This document shows, one piece after another, positions 1 through 7,442 of a stretch of 64,000 nucleotides of DNA. Below the pieces are notes generated by a model. The model saw nothing but the letters and a program-made list of their open reading frames with translations, was not told the origin of the DNA and did not search any database. The stretch lies in NCBI GenBank assembly GCA_963803425.1, contig CAWDMA010000001.1:496001-560000 (forward strand). Direction: 5' to 3'. Source of the stretch: DASPWW01 sp963803425. Its GTDB lineage: Bacteria > Actinomycetota > Thermoleophilia > Solirubrobacterales > 70-9. Numbering within the stretch: the first letter of the stretch is position 1; the number at the start of each line of letters is the position of its first letter. The translations under genes were made by a program, and so were the position numbers.

Positions 1-513
1 CGGCAGTGCCACCTCGTGGCTGTCGAAGACCGTGTTATCGGCGTCGACCGAGTCCTCGACCACCTCGGTGCTGCCGCCAGCCGTCTCGTCGACGATCGCC
101 ACCTTGATCGTCGCCTCCGGGTCGAGGCCGACGATCCCGGAGATCGCGAAGCTGCGATCGAAGCTGAGCTTCGCCCCCTCGACCGGGACGTTCGGGTCGC
201 CCCCGACGTAGAAGGTGGGCGAGCGCCACGTGAAGTCGCTGTGGAACCGGACCAGGCCGGTGTTGACCGAGAGCCGCGAGCGCAGGGACCCGGCCGGGTT
301 GCCGGTTCCCGCGTCGTAGGAGTTGTCGGCGGCGCACTGTTCGCCGATCAGGCCGCCCTCCGGCTGGCACTCCGTCGATACGCTCGACCAGCCCTGGGCG
401 TCCGAGCCGAAGCCGGAGCCGCCGTTGGGCTCGACGAACGCAGCGGCGCTCGCCGGCGCGGCGAGAACAGCGGCGGCGAGGGGGAGTGCGATCAGGCGAA
501 GGTGAGGAGACAT
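1..513 (-). CDS. Exported protein of unknown function, C-terminus cut by window edge
   Basis: Read on the minus strand from the ATG at 513, the frame stays open to the window edge (171 codons, no stop seen). It begins MSPHLRLIALPLAAAV and has a typical Sec signal peptide: a short basic start, a hydrophobic core of about 15 residues and an ASA-A cleavage site near residue 23. The mature part opens with a Gly/Ser-rich stretch followed by polar beta-type sequence with two cysteines near residues 48 and 59. No family is recognised. It is divergent from the SDR gene at 645, with about 130 bp between them. Secretion is well supported; function is unknown. Confidence 0.6.
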   Translation of the reverse strand, partial: MSPHLRLIALPLAAAVLAAPASAAAFVEPNGGSGFGSDAQGWSSVSTECQPEGGLIGEQCAADNSYDAGTGNPAGSLRSRLSVNTGLVRFHSDFTWRSPTFYVGGDPNVPVEGAKLSFDRSFAISGIVGLDPEATIKVAIVDETAGGSTEVVEDSVDADNTVFDSHEVALP

Positions 514-596
514 GGGAACCTATTTTCGGGGCTCGCGGGCCAGGATCCTGCAAGAACGCTGGCGTCGGACAGATATACGAGGGATTGGGCCGACAT

Positions 597-618
597 GACG
601 ATATGGACATTTATCGTC
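597..618. promoter_or_regulatory. Inverted repeat, candidate operator of the SDR/TetR pair
   Basis: GACGATA at 597-603 and its exact complement TATCGTC at 612-618 are separated by 8 nt. The repeat covers the expected -35 area of the promoter whose -10-like TAGTCT lies at 632-637, seven bases before the GTG start at 645. TetR proteins commonly bind such sites and repress their own operon, so the TetR encoded at 1502 is the likely ligand. Binding is inferred. Confidence 0.4.
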
Positions 619-644
619 GCAGTTGTCGTGTTAGTCTCCGGCCC

Positions 645-1505
645 GTGAGCGTCGACGTGAAGCCGGGCGCCGTGCTCGTCACGGGGGCCTCCACCGGGAT
701 CGGCCGGGCGATCACCGTCGATCTCGCCGGCGCCGGCGCGCAGGTGTTCGCGGGCGTTCGCGAGATCTCCGATGCGCCGTCCGCGGCGGGGCCGGGCACG
801 GTCCAGCCCGTGCTGCTCGATGTCACCGACGCCGAGCAGGTCGCCGCCGCCGGGATGGCCGTGCGCGAGGCGATCGGTCCCGAGGGCCTCCGCGGTGTGG
901 TCAACAACGCCGGGATCGGCGTCGGCGGCCCGCTCGAGTTCCTCCCGATCGACGAGATGCGGCGCCAGTTCGAGGTGAACCTGTTCGGACAGCTCGCCGT
1001 CACCCAGGCGGTCCTGGGCATGCTCCGCGCGCACGGCGACGGCCGCGTCGTCTACACGAGCTCGATCGGCGGCCGTGTGGCGCTGCCGATGCTCGGCCCC
1101 TACGCGGCGTCCAAGCACGCCCTGAACGGGATGGCGGAGTCGCTGCGCCGCGAGCTCCGCCCGTGGAGGATCCAGGTCTCGGTGCTCGCGCCCGCCGCGG
1201 TCGCAACCCCGATCTGGTCGAAGGCGGCCGAGGGGATCGATGATGCGCTCGAGCTGCTTCCGCCCGAGGGTCGCGAGCTGTACGGGGAGACGGTCTCGGG
1301 CATGCGCGGGATGGTCGCCGGCGCGGACGAGGGCGCGACTCCTCCCGAGCGTGTCGCCGAGGTGGCGCGACACGCGCTGTACGCGAGGCGCCCCAAGGCC
1401 GAGTACCTGATCGGGCGGGAGGCGCGAGCGATGGCGACGATGTCCGCGGCGCTCCCGCACCGCGTCGTCGACGCGATGATCGCGCGGCGCAGCGGCGCCG
1501 GGTGA
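645..1505 (+). CDS. Short-chain dehydrogenase/reductase (SDR)
   Basis: A 286-residue NAD(P)-dependent oxidoreductase of the classical SDR family. Visible motifs are the Rossmann glycine motif TGASTGIG near the N-terminus, the NNAG motif in VVNNAGIG, the catalytic serine in VYTSSIGG and the YAASK catalytic Tyr-Lys pair. The GTG start at 645 is chosen because it leaves a normal short N-terminus before the Rossmann strand and because a TAGTCT -10-like box ends 7 nt upstream, implying a leaderless message. The stop overlaps the GTG of the TetR gene by 4 bp, so the two are co-transcribed. The substrate cannot be told from sequence. Confidence 0.88.
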   Translation: MSVDVKPGAVLVTGASTGIGRAITVDLAGAGAQVFAGVREISDAPSAAGPGTVQPVLLDVTDAEQVAAAGMAVREAIGPEGLRGVVNNAGIGVGGPLEFLPIDEMRRQFEVNLFGQLAVTQAVLGMLRAHGDGRVVYTSSIGGRVALPMLGPYAASKHALNGMAESLRRELRPWRIQVSVLAPAAVATPIWSKAAEGIDDALELLPPEGRELYGETVSGMRGMVAGADEGATPPERVAEVARHALYARRPKAEYLIGREARAMATMSAALPHRVVDAMIARRSGAG

Positions 1506-2110
1506 GCCCAGGCCCGGCCGCAACCGCCGCCTCGCGCTCGGCTTCGGCCGGGACGATTCTCGCCGCCGCCGCCGAGGAGTTCCTGGCGAGCGGATACCGG
1601 CGCACCTCGATGGAGGCGATCGCCGCGCGCGCCGGGCTCGCCCGCCAGACCCTGTACCTCCATTTCTCCAGTAAGGAGGAGGTGTTCAGGGAGAGCGTCG
1701 CGAGTCTGCACGAGAGCTACCTGTCGCGCGCGGAGGCCGCCGCGGAAGGCGACATGCCGGCGGAGGCTGCGCTGCGGGAGGCAATCCAGGCCAAGGTCGA
1801 CACGTACTCGGCGGTCGTGTTCTCCCCCCACGGCGAGGAGCTGATGGACGTGCAGAGCCGGCTGTGCGGCGAGATCGTGGAGCGATCGCACGGCCGCTAC
1901 CGAACCGCGCTCGAGTCGATCCTGTCCGGCGCGGATCGGCGCGGCGAGATCGCGCTCGCGGCGAACGGGCTCACCGCCGCCGCCGCGTCCGAGCTCCTGT
2001 ACGACTGGATCGCCGGGATCCTGCGCGCCGACCGGCAGCTCTCCGATCGCGCCTACGCCCGCCGGGTGTCGGATGCCGCCCGGGCTTTCGTGCGAGGCTT
2101 GTCCCTATGA
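1502..2110 (+). CDS. TetR/AcrR family transcriptional regulator
   Basis: A 202-residue protein with an N-terminal helix-turn-helix (TSMEAIAARAGLARQTLYLHF, roughly residues 34-55) followed by the KEEVF helix typical of TetR proteins; the remainder is an all-helical ligand-binding domain. The GTG start overlaps the SDR stop (GTGA), which argues for translational coupling. Such SDR-TetR pairs usually form an autoregulated unit in which the enzyme acts on the regulator's ligand or a related compound. The inverted repeat at 597-618 is the obvious candidate operator. The ligand is unknown. Confidence 0.88.
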   Translation: MSPGPAATAASRSASAGTILAAAAEEFLASGYRRTSMEAIAARAGLARQTLYLHFSSKEEVFRESVASLHESYLSRAEAAAEGDMPAEAALREAIQAKVDTYSAVVFSPHGEELMDVQSRLCGEIVERSHGRYRTALESILSGADRRGEIALAANGLTAAAASELLYDWIAGILRADRQLSDRAYARRVSDAARAFVRGLSL

Positions 2111-2166
2111 GCCCGATCGGATAGCGGATCAAGGACGGCGTCGCCGCGGACGCCGAGATCGTCGGG

Positions 2167-2385
2167 ATGGCCCCGACCGCGAAGGCCGCCCGCCAGGAGG
2201 GGAAGCGGGACGTCGAGTACGAGTTCCGGCTGCGGGTGGAGTGGAACCGGGTGACGGCTGCGGCGGACCGGTTCCGGCCGGCCGCCGGAGCCGCCCAGCG
2301 CGGCGATGCCGCGGCCGCCGCCGAGGCGCTCGGGTTCGAGCTTCGCGCCCCGCCCGGCGCGGACGAGCGCGAGCCGAACCGCTAG
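2167..2385 (+). CDS. Small open frame of doubtful coding status
   Basis: A 72-codon frame from an ATG at 2167 (MAPTAKAARQEGKRDVEYEF...), open without a start codon back to the stop at 2122. The reading frame has actinobacterial codon use and a charged composition (DVEYEFRLRVEW), but it has no clear ribosome binding site and no family is recognised. It may be a small protein or the 3' remnant of a decayed gene between the TetR and sulfatase genes. The stretch 2111-2401 holds nothing else except a TAGCCT box at 2383-2388 that could serve the sulfatase. Confidence 0.22.
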   Translation: MAPTAKAARQEGKRDVEYEFRLRVEWNRVTAAADRFRPAAGAAQRGDAAAAAEALGFELRAPPGADEREPNR

Positions 2386-2401
2386 CCTGCGGCGCCTGAC
2401 G

Positions 2402-3823
2402 GTGCGGGGCGTCACATCGCTGCTTGCCGCGGGCGCCCTGGCGATCGCCCTCGCAGCCTGCTCGGGCGACCGGCCGAACCGCGACGTGGTGAAGGGCGAG
2501 GTGACGCCGGCCCCGACCGGGAAGCCGCCGAGCGGCCCGAACGTCGTCGTCTTCATGACCGACGACCAGAACCCGCCCGACATGCGCGTGATGAAGAACG
2601 TGCAGCGCGAGATGGTCGATCGCGGAGTCACGTTCGCGCACAACTACGTCAACTTCCCGCTGTGCTGCCCGTCGCGAGCGACCTTCCTGACCGGGCAGTA
2701 CGCGCACAACCACGGCGTGGAGGCCAACCACCTGCCCGACGGCGGGTACGGGAGGCTCGACTCCTCGGAGACCCTGCCGATATGGCTGACCCGGGCCGGC
2801 TACCGAACCGCGTACTTCGGCAAGTACATGAACGGGGTCGGGTTCTCGATCGCTCCGGGGTGGCAGACGTGGCAGGTGAAGGGCGGGGACACCGAGTACC
2901 GCTACTTCGACTACAAGCTGAACCAGAACGGCGAGATCGTCGACTACGGCTCGGACCCGAGCGACTACGTCGACGACGTGCTCTCCAACCACGCGGCCGA
3001 GTACATCGACCGGTACGGCCCAGGCAAGCGCCCCTTCTTCCTCTCGATCGGATACCTGGCGCCGCACGTCCGCGCCGGACCCGACCGCGGATGCGGCCCG
3101 CAACCGGCGCCGCGGGACGAGGGAGCGTTCGCGCACACGCAGCTCCCCGACAAGCCGTCGTTCAACGACTTCGACCCGCGCAAGCCGAAGAAGGTGCGGG
3201 CGCAGCCCCTGACGGCCGAGGAGAAGCAGGACATCCTCGCCCGCCACCGGTGCCGGCTGGAGTCCCTGCTCGACGTCGACCGCGGCGTCTCGAGGGTGAT
3301 CGCGGCGCTGCGCCGAGCCGGTGAGCTGAACGACACCTACCTGTTCTTCACCTCCGACAACGGCCTGATGGAGGGCGAGCATCGGATCAAGGGCGGCAAG
3401 GAGCAGCCCTACGAGGAGGCGATCCGGGTGCCGCTCGTGCTGCGCGGCCCGACGATCCCCGACGGCCGCACGTCGGAGAGCCTCACGGTGAACGCCGACC
3501 TGGCGCCGACGATCGCCCAGCTCACGGGCGCCGACCCGCGGGTCCCGCAGGACGGCGAGTCGCTGCTGCCGCTCGCCCACCACCCCGACCGCACCGAGGA
3601 CCGCACCCTGCTGATCGACGGCGGTGAGTTCACCGGGGTGCGGACGCCGCGGTACCTGTACGTGGAGCGCGACACCGGCGAGCGGGAGCTGTACGACCTC
3701 GACAGGGACCCGTACGAGCTCCACAACCTCGCCGGCGAGCACCGGGTCACGGAGACCCAGCGCCGCCTCGCCGCACGCCTCGACCGGCTTCGCGACTGCG
3801 CGGGAGCAAGCTGCCGCCGCTAG
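2402..3823 (+). CDS. Sulfatase, predicted lipoprotein
   Basis: A 473-residue alkaline-phosphatase-superfamily sulfatase hydrolysing sulfate esters outside the membrane. From the GTG at 2402 it has a lipoprotein signal ending in the lipobox LAAC (VRGVTSLLAAG... then ACSGD), so it should be anchored on the outer face of the cell membrane. The metal ligands FMTDDQ come first, then LCCPSRATFLTGQ, where Cys88 in the C-x-P-S-R signature would be converted to formylglycine by an FGE-type enzyme. Later FTSDNGLM contributes further metal ligands. The track continues upstream of 2402, but that part has no signal-like sequence. A paralogue with the same architecture lies at 16628-18094. Substrate unknown. 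Confidence 0.88.
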   Translation: MRGVTSLLAAGALAIALAACSGDRPNRDVVKGEVTPAPTGKPPSGPNVVVFMTDDQNPPDMRVMKNVQREMVDRGVTFAHNYVNFPLCCPSRATFLTGQYAHNHGVEANHLPDGGYGRLDSSETLPIWLTRAGYRTAYFGKYMNGVGFSIAPGWQTWQVKGGDTEYRYFDYKLNQNGEIVDYGSDPSDYVDDVLSNHAAEYIDRYGPGKRPFFLSIGYLAPHVRAGPDRGCGPQPAPRDEGAFAHTQLPDKPSFNDFDPRKPKKVRAQPLTAEEKQDILARHRCRLESLLDVDRGVSRVIAALRRAGELNDTYLFFTSDNGLMEGEHRIKGGKEQPYEEAIRVPLVLRGPTIPDGRTSESLTVNADLAPTIAQLTGADPRVPQDGESLLPLAHHPDRTEDRTLLIDGGEFTGVRTPRYLYVERDTGERELYDLDRDPYELHNLAGEHRVTETQRRLAARLDRLRDCAGASCRR

Positions 3824-3849
3824 GTCGGGTGTCACGTGGATCGACGCGC

Positions 3850-3888
3850 ATCGATCTACACATGTCGATTGAAATCAGATCTGTCGAT
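3850..3888. promoter_or_regulatory. ArsR-type operator cluster and promoter
   Basis: Repeated ATCGA/TCGAT half sites surround the promoter: ATCGA at 3850-3854 is inverted by TCGAT at 3865-3869 (10 nt between the arms), and another TCGAT lies at 3884-3888 beside a perfect CAGATCTG palindrome (3876-3883). The pattern resembles known ArsR operators built on ATCGAT half sites. A -10-like TACGCT at 3893-3898 precedes the remnant ATG at 3906 by 7 nt. Binding by an ArsR protein, necessarily encoded elsewhere now, is inferred. Confidence 0.45.
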
Positions 3889-3905
3889 GGAATACGCTTG
3901 GCTCG

Positions 3906-3962
3906 ATGGCGACCGCGCTTCGGGAGCTCGACCTCGACCTGACCGCGCAGGCATCCGCTTGA
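3906..3962 (+). pseudogene. 18-codon remnant of an arsR-like gene
   Basis: ATG at 3906 opens an 18-codon frame, MATALRELDLDLTAQASA, ending in TGA at 3960-3962. The sequence resembles the N-terminus of actinobacterial ArsR repressors of ars operons, which often begin with a short MxxxLRxLDxDLT segment before the winged helix. The winged helix and metal-binding cysteines are missing: the next gene starts 26 bp later. With the ATCGAT-type operator upstream and an aquaporin gene downstream, the simplest reading is that arsR was deleted internally. It could instead be a leader peptide; the resemblance is judged by eye. Confidence 0.4.
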
Positions 3963-3988
3963 GAACAGGGTCGGAAGGCGGCGCGCAG

Positions 3989-4720
3989 ATGCCGCCGGCG
4001 CCAGGCGCGGTCGCCGTGATCACCGATATCCACGGGAATCTGCCGGCGCTCGACGCGGCACTCGGGAGGATCGCGGCGCTGGGCATCGAGCAGATCTATT
4101 GCGGCGGCGACCTGGTCGGCTACGGCCCGTGGCCGAACGAGGTCTGCCGGGCGGTAGAGGAGCGCGGTATCCCGACGATCTACGGGAACTACGACTACGC
4201 GATCGGGCGAGACGAGGAGGACTGCATGTGCGCTTACCCGAACCGGCACGATCGCGAGCTCGGCGAGCTCTCGGTGCAATGGACGCTCCGGCATACCGAC
4301 AGCCACTGCAAGGACTTCATGCGAGGCCTGCCGTTCGACCTCCGCCTAGAGCTCGGCGGCCGCCGGATGCGGCTCGTCCACGGATCCCCCCGGAAGGTCA
4401 ACGAGTACCTGTTCGAGGACAAGCCGGCCAGGACCTTCGAGCGGATCGCCCGCGGCGCGGACTGCGACGTGCTGGTCTTCGGCCATACCCACAAGCCGTG
4501 GGTGCACGAGTACGGAGGCGTGCTGTTCGTCAACTGCGGGTCGGTGGGCAAGCCCAAGGACGGCGATCCGCGCGGAGGGTTCGCGGTGCTCGAGCCGCAG
4601 GGCGACCGGATCGCCGCCCGGGTCGAGCGCTTCGAGTACGACGCGGCGCTCGCGGCGGCTCGGGTCGCCGAGTCCGGTCTGCCTGCCGAGTACGGCGACA
4701 AGCTGCTGCTCGCGGCCTGA
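3989..4720 (+). CDS. Metallophosphoesterase (calcineurin-like, YfcE/MPP type)
   Basis: A 243-residue calcineurin-like phosphoesterase. All five motifs of the family are visible in order: TDIHGN (Asp13, His15), GGDLVGYG, GNYDYA, LVHGSP and FGHTHKP, so the dinuclear metal site should be intact. The ATG at 3989 is preferred because GGAAGG at 3973-3978 lies 10 nt upstream and the first beta strand follows at once; a longer frame upstream overlaps the arsR remnant. The gene is followed 6 bp later by an aquaporin gene, and the two form an operon under the ars-type operator. Members act on phosphodiesters or phosphomonoesters; the substrate is not predictable here. Confidence 0.82.
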   Translation: MPPAPGAVAVITDIHGNLPALDAALGRIAALGIEQIYCGGDLVGYGPWPNEVCRAVEERGIPTIYGNYDYAIGRDEEDCMCAYPNRHDRELGELSVQWTLRHTDSHCKDFMRGLPFDLRLELGGRRMRLVHGSPRKVNEYLFEDKPARTFERIARGADCDVLVFGHTHKPWVHEYGGVLFVNCGSVGKPKDGDPRGGFAVLEPQGDRIAARVERFEYDAALAAARVAESGLPAEYGDKLLLAA

Positions 4721-4726
4721 GCGATC

Positions 4727-5452
4727 GTGAGCGCGCCGCTGTCACGACGGCTGGTCGCCGAGTTCCTCGGCTCCGCGTTCCTGGCCGCGGTCGTGATCGG
4801 CTCCGGGATCGCGGCCCAGGAGCTCTCACCGGGGGACACCGGGCTGCAGCTGTTCGAGAACGCGGCGGCCACCGCTGCGGGGCTGTTCACGATCATCCTC
4901 ATGTTCGGACCGGTGTCCGGGGGCCACTTCAACCCGGTCGTCTCGCTGGTGGACGCGAGCTTCGGCGGCCTGCGGTGGCGCGACGCCGCCGCGTACATCC
5001 CGGCGCAGACGATCGGCTGCATCGCCGGCGCGATCACGGCGAACGCGATGTTCGCGCTCGCCGCGATCAGCATCTCGACCAACCACCGAGCCTCCGAAGC
5101 CCACCTGTTCTCGGAGGTGATCGCGACCCTGGGGCTGCTGCTGGTGATCTTCTCCCTCGCCCGGACGCGACGCGGCACCGTCGCCCCGGCGGCGGTCGGC
5201 GCCTACATCGGGGCGGCGTACTTCTTCACCAGCTCGACCAGCTTTGCGAATCCCGCGATCACCGTGGGGCGGATGCTCTCGGACACCTTCGCCGGGATTG
5301 CACCGGCCGCGGTGCCCGGCTTCGTCGTCGCGCAGCTGGTCGGCGGCGTGGTCGCGATCGGCGTGGTGCGGGTCCTGTACCCGGACATCACCCCCGACGA
5401 GGCGGCCGGCGCGGTGCTTCCCCATGGTGCGGCTGAGAAGGCGGCCGGGTGA
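4727..5452 (+). CDS. MIP/aquaporin family channel
   Basis: A 241-residue polytopic membrane protein with the two half-helix signatures of the major intrinsic protein family: a first motif changed to Asn69-Pro-Val (SGGHFNPVV) and a canonical Asn175-Pro-Ala in SFANPAITV. Six membrane spans can be traced. Aquaporins of this size are commonly found in actinobacterial ars operons beside arsR and arsC, where an AqpS-like channel is thought to conduct arsenite. The neighbouring arsR remnant and operator support that role here, but no arsC is present. GTG start at 4727, 6 bp after the phosphoesterase stop. Confidence 0.82.
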   Translation: MSAPLSRRLVAEFLGSAFLAAVVIGSGIAAQELSPGDTGLQLFENAAATAAGLFTIILMFGPVSGGHFNPVVSLVDASFGGLRWRDAAAYIPAQTIGCIAGAITANAMFALAAISISTNHRASEAHLFSEVIATLGLLLVIFSLARTRRGTVAPAAVGAYIGAAYFFTSSTSFANPAITVGRMLSDTFAGIAPAAVPGFVVAQLVGGVVAIGVVRVLYPDITPDEAAGAVLPHGAAEKAAG

Positions 5453-5480
5453 CCGCCACGGTCCAGCGGAGCGACCGCCG

Positions 5481-5518
5481 AGGAGCGCGGGGCCGGGTCG
5501 ATGCCCGCCCGCGCTCCT
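5481..5518. terminator. Hairpin between convergent genes, probable bidirectional terminator
   Basis: AGGAGCGCGG at 5481-5490 pairs exactly with CCGCGCTCCT at 5509-5518, with further GC pairing possible in the 18-nt centre. It lies in the 81-bp gap between the aquaporin gene and the convergent exported-protein gene. No T tract follows on either side, so terminator function is inferred from position and stem strength. Confidence 0.45.
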
Positions 5519-5533
5519 GGCGATTGCGTTGGC

Positions 5534-6052
5534 TCAGCCCGCCGGGCAGATCATCTGCGCGTAGAACGGGCGATCAACCACGGTGTTGGTCGTGCTGCGC
5601 GTGAATACCTGCAGCGTGTTCGCGCTCGCGACCCCAACTGCGACGAACCCGAGGGCCGGGCCCGTGTTGCTCGCGGCAGAGGCCGAGATCGTGCAGCCCG
5701 CCACCGGACGCCCGAAGCTGACCCGGTAGTCCCCGGTCGCGCTCTTGCTCGATGTCGCACCGGCCGGAATCGAGCCGAGCAGCGTGCCGTTCGCCTGCAC
5801 GTTCGCCGAGTAGACGTTCTTCGCGATGCCCGCGCTGTCGGCGGACTCGGCGCTCTTCGCGTGATCCACGCTCAGCGTCGGCGCCGCTGCGTTGATCTGG
5901 CTGTTCGCGATCGACTTCACCTTCTTCTTCGTGATCTTGCTGATCGTGGCCGAGGGCCCCGCGACAGCGACGCCGGCGGTTGCCATCACCAGCGCCAGCA
6001 CGGCAACGATCAACGACGCCCCGGAGGGGCGCCACAGCTTCCGCTTTGGCAT
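5534..6052 (-). CDS. Exported protein of unknown function
   Basis: A 172-residue protein read from the ATG at 6052, preceded by GAAAGGGACGAC that supplies a good ribosome binding site. The N-terminus (MPKRKLWRPSG) has a basic cluster and a long hydrophobic core ending VAVA-GPSA, consistent with a Sec signal peptide. A lysine cluster TKKKVK follows near residue 45; the rest is Ser/Ala/Thr-rich and probably beta-structured, with two cysteines near the C-terminus (GCTIS and MICPAG) that could form a disulfide. Proteins with this start are common in Thermoleophilia genomes as exported hypotheticals. Longer upstream frames run through the tRNA gene and are rejected. Confidence 0.7.
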   Translation of the reverse strand: MPKRKLWRPSGASLIVAVLALVMATAGVAVAGPSATISKITKKKVKSIANSQINAAAPTLSVDHAKSAESADSAGIAKNVYSANVQANGTLLGSIPAGATSSKSATGDYRVSFGRPVAGCTISASAASNTGPALGFVAVGVASANTLQVFTRSTTNTVVDRPFYAQMICPAG

Positions 6053-6139
6053 GTCGTCCCTTTCGATTCGAGGAAAACGTCGCGCCGCATTCGCCGGCGC
6101 ATTCGCACCGTAGCGCACGGCCGGCCCGACACCAGGAAT

Positions 6140-6210
6140 GGGCGCGGCTGGTTTCGAACCAGCGACCTCTCGCGTGTGAAGCGAGCGCTCTCCCACTGAG
6201 CTACGCGCCC
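6140..6210 (-). tRNA. tRNA-Val (anticodon CAC)
   Basis: On the minus strand the sequence folds into a complete cloverleaf of 71 nt. The acceptor stem is GGGCGCG paired with CGCGCCC; the D arm is GCTCAGTGGGAGAGC; the anticodon stem CTCGC/GCGAG encloses TTCACAC, giving anticodon CAC (Val, codon GUG); the T arm is GCTGG-TTCGAAA-CCAGC. CCA is not encoded. No introns or bulges are visible. Confidence 0.95.
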
Positions 6211-6243
6211 TCGCGGCAATCATAGGAGCGGCACAATTGGGAT

Positions 6244-6768
6244 GTGGACTCCCTGCGCGGGAAGCTTCTGATCGCCTCGCCGGCGCTGCCGGACTGGTTC
6301 CGGCGGGCTGTGATCCTGATGGTCGAGCACGCCCCGGAAGGTGCCTTCGGCCTGGTCCTGAACCGGCCGTCGGAGACCACGGTCGGGGACGCCGTGCCGG
6401 AGCTCGCGGAGCTCGCCGGGCCCACCGAGCCGGTTTACATCGGCGGACCCGTGCAGCCCGACGGCGTCGTCGCGCTGGGCGAGTTCGAGGACCTCGATCT
6501 GGCGGCCAAGCCCGTCACGGGGGACGTCGGGCTCGTCGACCTCGAGCACCCGCCCGACGGGCTCGGCCGGATCCGGCTGTTCGCCGGCCATGCCGGGTGG
6601 GGCGAGGGCCAGCTCGACGGTGAGCTGGTGCAGGAGGCCTGGATCGTGTCCGAGCCGGAGCACGACGACGCGTTCGCGTTCGGCGACCTGTGGGCGTCGG
6701 CGCTGCAGCGGATGGGCGGCTCGTACGAGCTGCTCGCCCGGATGCCTTCCGATCCCTCCCGGAACTAG
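6244..6768 (+). CDS. yqgE: YqgE/AlgH family protein
   Basis: A 174-residue member of the YqgE/AlgH (DUF179) family. Diagnostic segments are the N-terminal GKLLIASPALPD, AFGLVLNRPS, YIGGPVQPDGV and GHAGWGEGQLDGEL. The family is widespread and structurally characterised; its cellular role is unsettled (a regulatory role was proposed for AlgH in Pseudomonas). GTG start at 6244; the CACAAT box ending a few nt upstream suggests a very short leader. The 3' end overlaps the convergent M15 peptidase gene by 4 bp. Confidence 0.9.
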   Translation: MDSLRGKLLIASPALPDWFRRAVILMVEHAPEGAFGLVLNRPSETTVGDAVPELAELAGPTEPVYIGGPVQPDGVVALGEFEDLDLAAKPVTGDVGLVDLEHPPDGLGRIRLFAGHAGWGEGQLDGELVQEAWIVSEPEHDDAFAFGDLWASALQRMGGSYELLARMPSDPSRN

Positions 6769-7442
6769 CGGCGCTCAGGCACCGCGGAGGCCTGCTGCGC
6801 TCGGAGCTTCGCGGTCACCCCGCCGCTCTCGTTGCCTTCGCCGCCCCCGCCGCCGGTCCCGGTCCCGGTCCCGGTGCCGCCCCCGGTGTCGCCGCCGTCC
6901 TCCGGCGGCTCGGTCACGTCCCCGCCGTCGGGGCAGTTGATCGTGAACGCCTTGCGAGCGGGGTGGAACGGCTTCGAGTCCGAGTGCGACCACGACAGGT
7001 GCAGGTGATTGCCCTTCCCGTGTCCGGCGTCGCCGTTGTAGCCGACCCACCGGAACGGCGGCCGGGGGTGGTCCTGCTTCGGCTCCGCCCACTTCGCCAG
7101 CCGGTTCACCTTCTTCCACCGCTTCCCGCTCGGGATGATGTCGAGCGCGAGCCCGAGCGGGTGCTCGCCGTGGCGGGCGTGCACGTTCGATCGCGAGAAC
7201 CCGTCGGTGATGAAGATGTCGAACCGGTCGACCAGGTACTCGACGTCGGGGAGCAGGCGGCGGTCGATCTTCTCGCCGGGGAAGCCGGGGATCTTCACGA
7301 ACTTGCCGCCGCCGACGGTCTTGCACAGCTTCGGCTCCAGCCTGGTGCTGCGCATCTTCGCGGCCGCGGTTGCCGCGAGCACGCCGGCGCCGGCCGCCGC
7401 GAAGACGACCGACAGCGCGATTGCTAGCTGACGCCGGATCAT
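6765..7442 (-). CDS. Exported M15-like (VanY/D-Ala-D-Ala carboxypeptidase-type) protein
   Basis: A 225-residue exported protein: a signal peptide or N-terminal anchor (MIRRQLAIALSVVFAAAGAG) is followed by a compact domain containing ARHGEHPLGLALDI and GNHLHLSW. The His-x6-Asp and His-x-His spacing matches zinc peptidases of the M15 group that trim D-Ala-D-Ala termini of peptidoglycan stem peptides. After residue 170 a Gly/Thr-rich linker and a short tail follow, probably a spacer in the wall. Its start overlaps the end of the DHA2 transporter gene by 4 bp on the same strand, so the two are likely co-transcribed. Enzyme activity is inferred from the ligands only. Confidence 0.7.
   Translation of the reverse strand: MIRRQLAIALSVVFAAAGAGVLAATAAAKMRSTRLEPKLCKTVGGGKFVKIPGFPGEKIDRRLLPDVEYLVDRFDIFITDGFSRSNVHARHGEHPLGLALDIIPSGKRWKKVNRLAKWAEPKQDHPRPPFRWVGYNGDAGHGKGNHLHLSWSHSDSKPFHPARKAFTINCPDGGDVTEPPEDGGDTGGGTGTGTGTGGGGGEGNESGGVTAKLRAQQASAVPERR

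Noticed and set aside
4727..5452. Glycerol facilitator assignment for the aquaporin
   Set aside because: The ars-type context and the changed first NPA motif (NPV) argue for the AqpS-like group rather than GlpF, though the substrate is not settled.
6052..6223. N-terminal extension of the exported protein into the tRNA gene
   Set aside because: The extension is antisense to or overlaps tRNA-Val and removes the signal peptide from the start; ATG 6052 has a good ribosome binding site.
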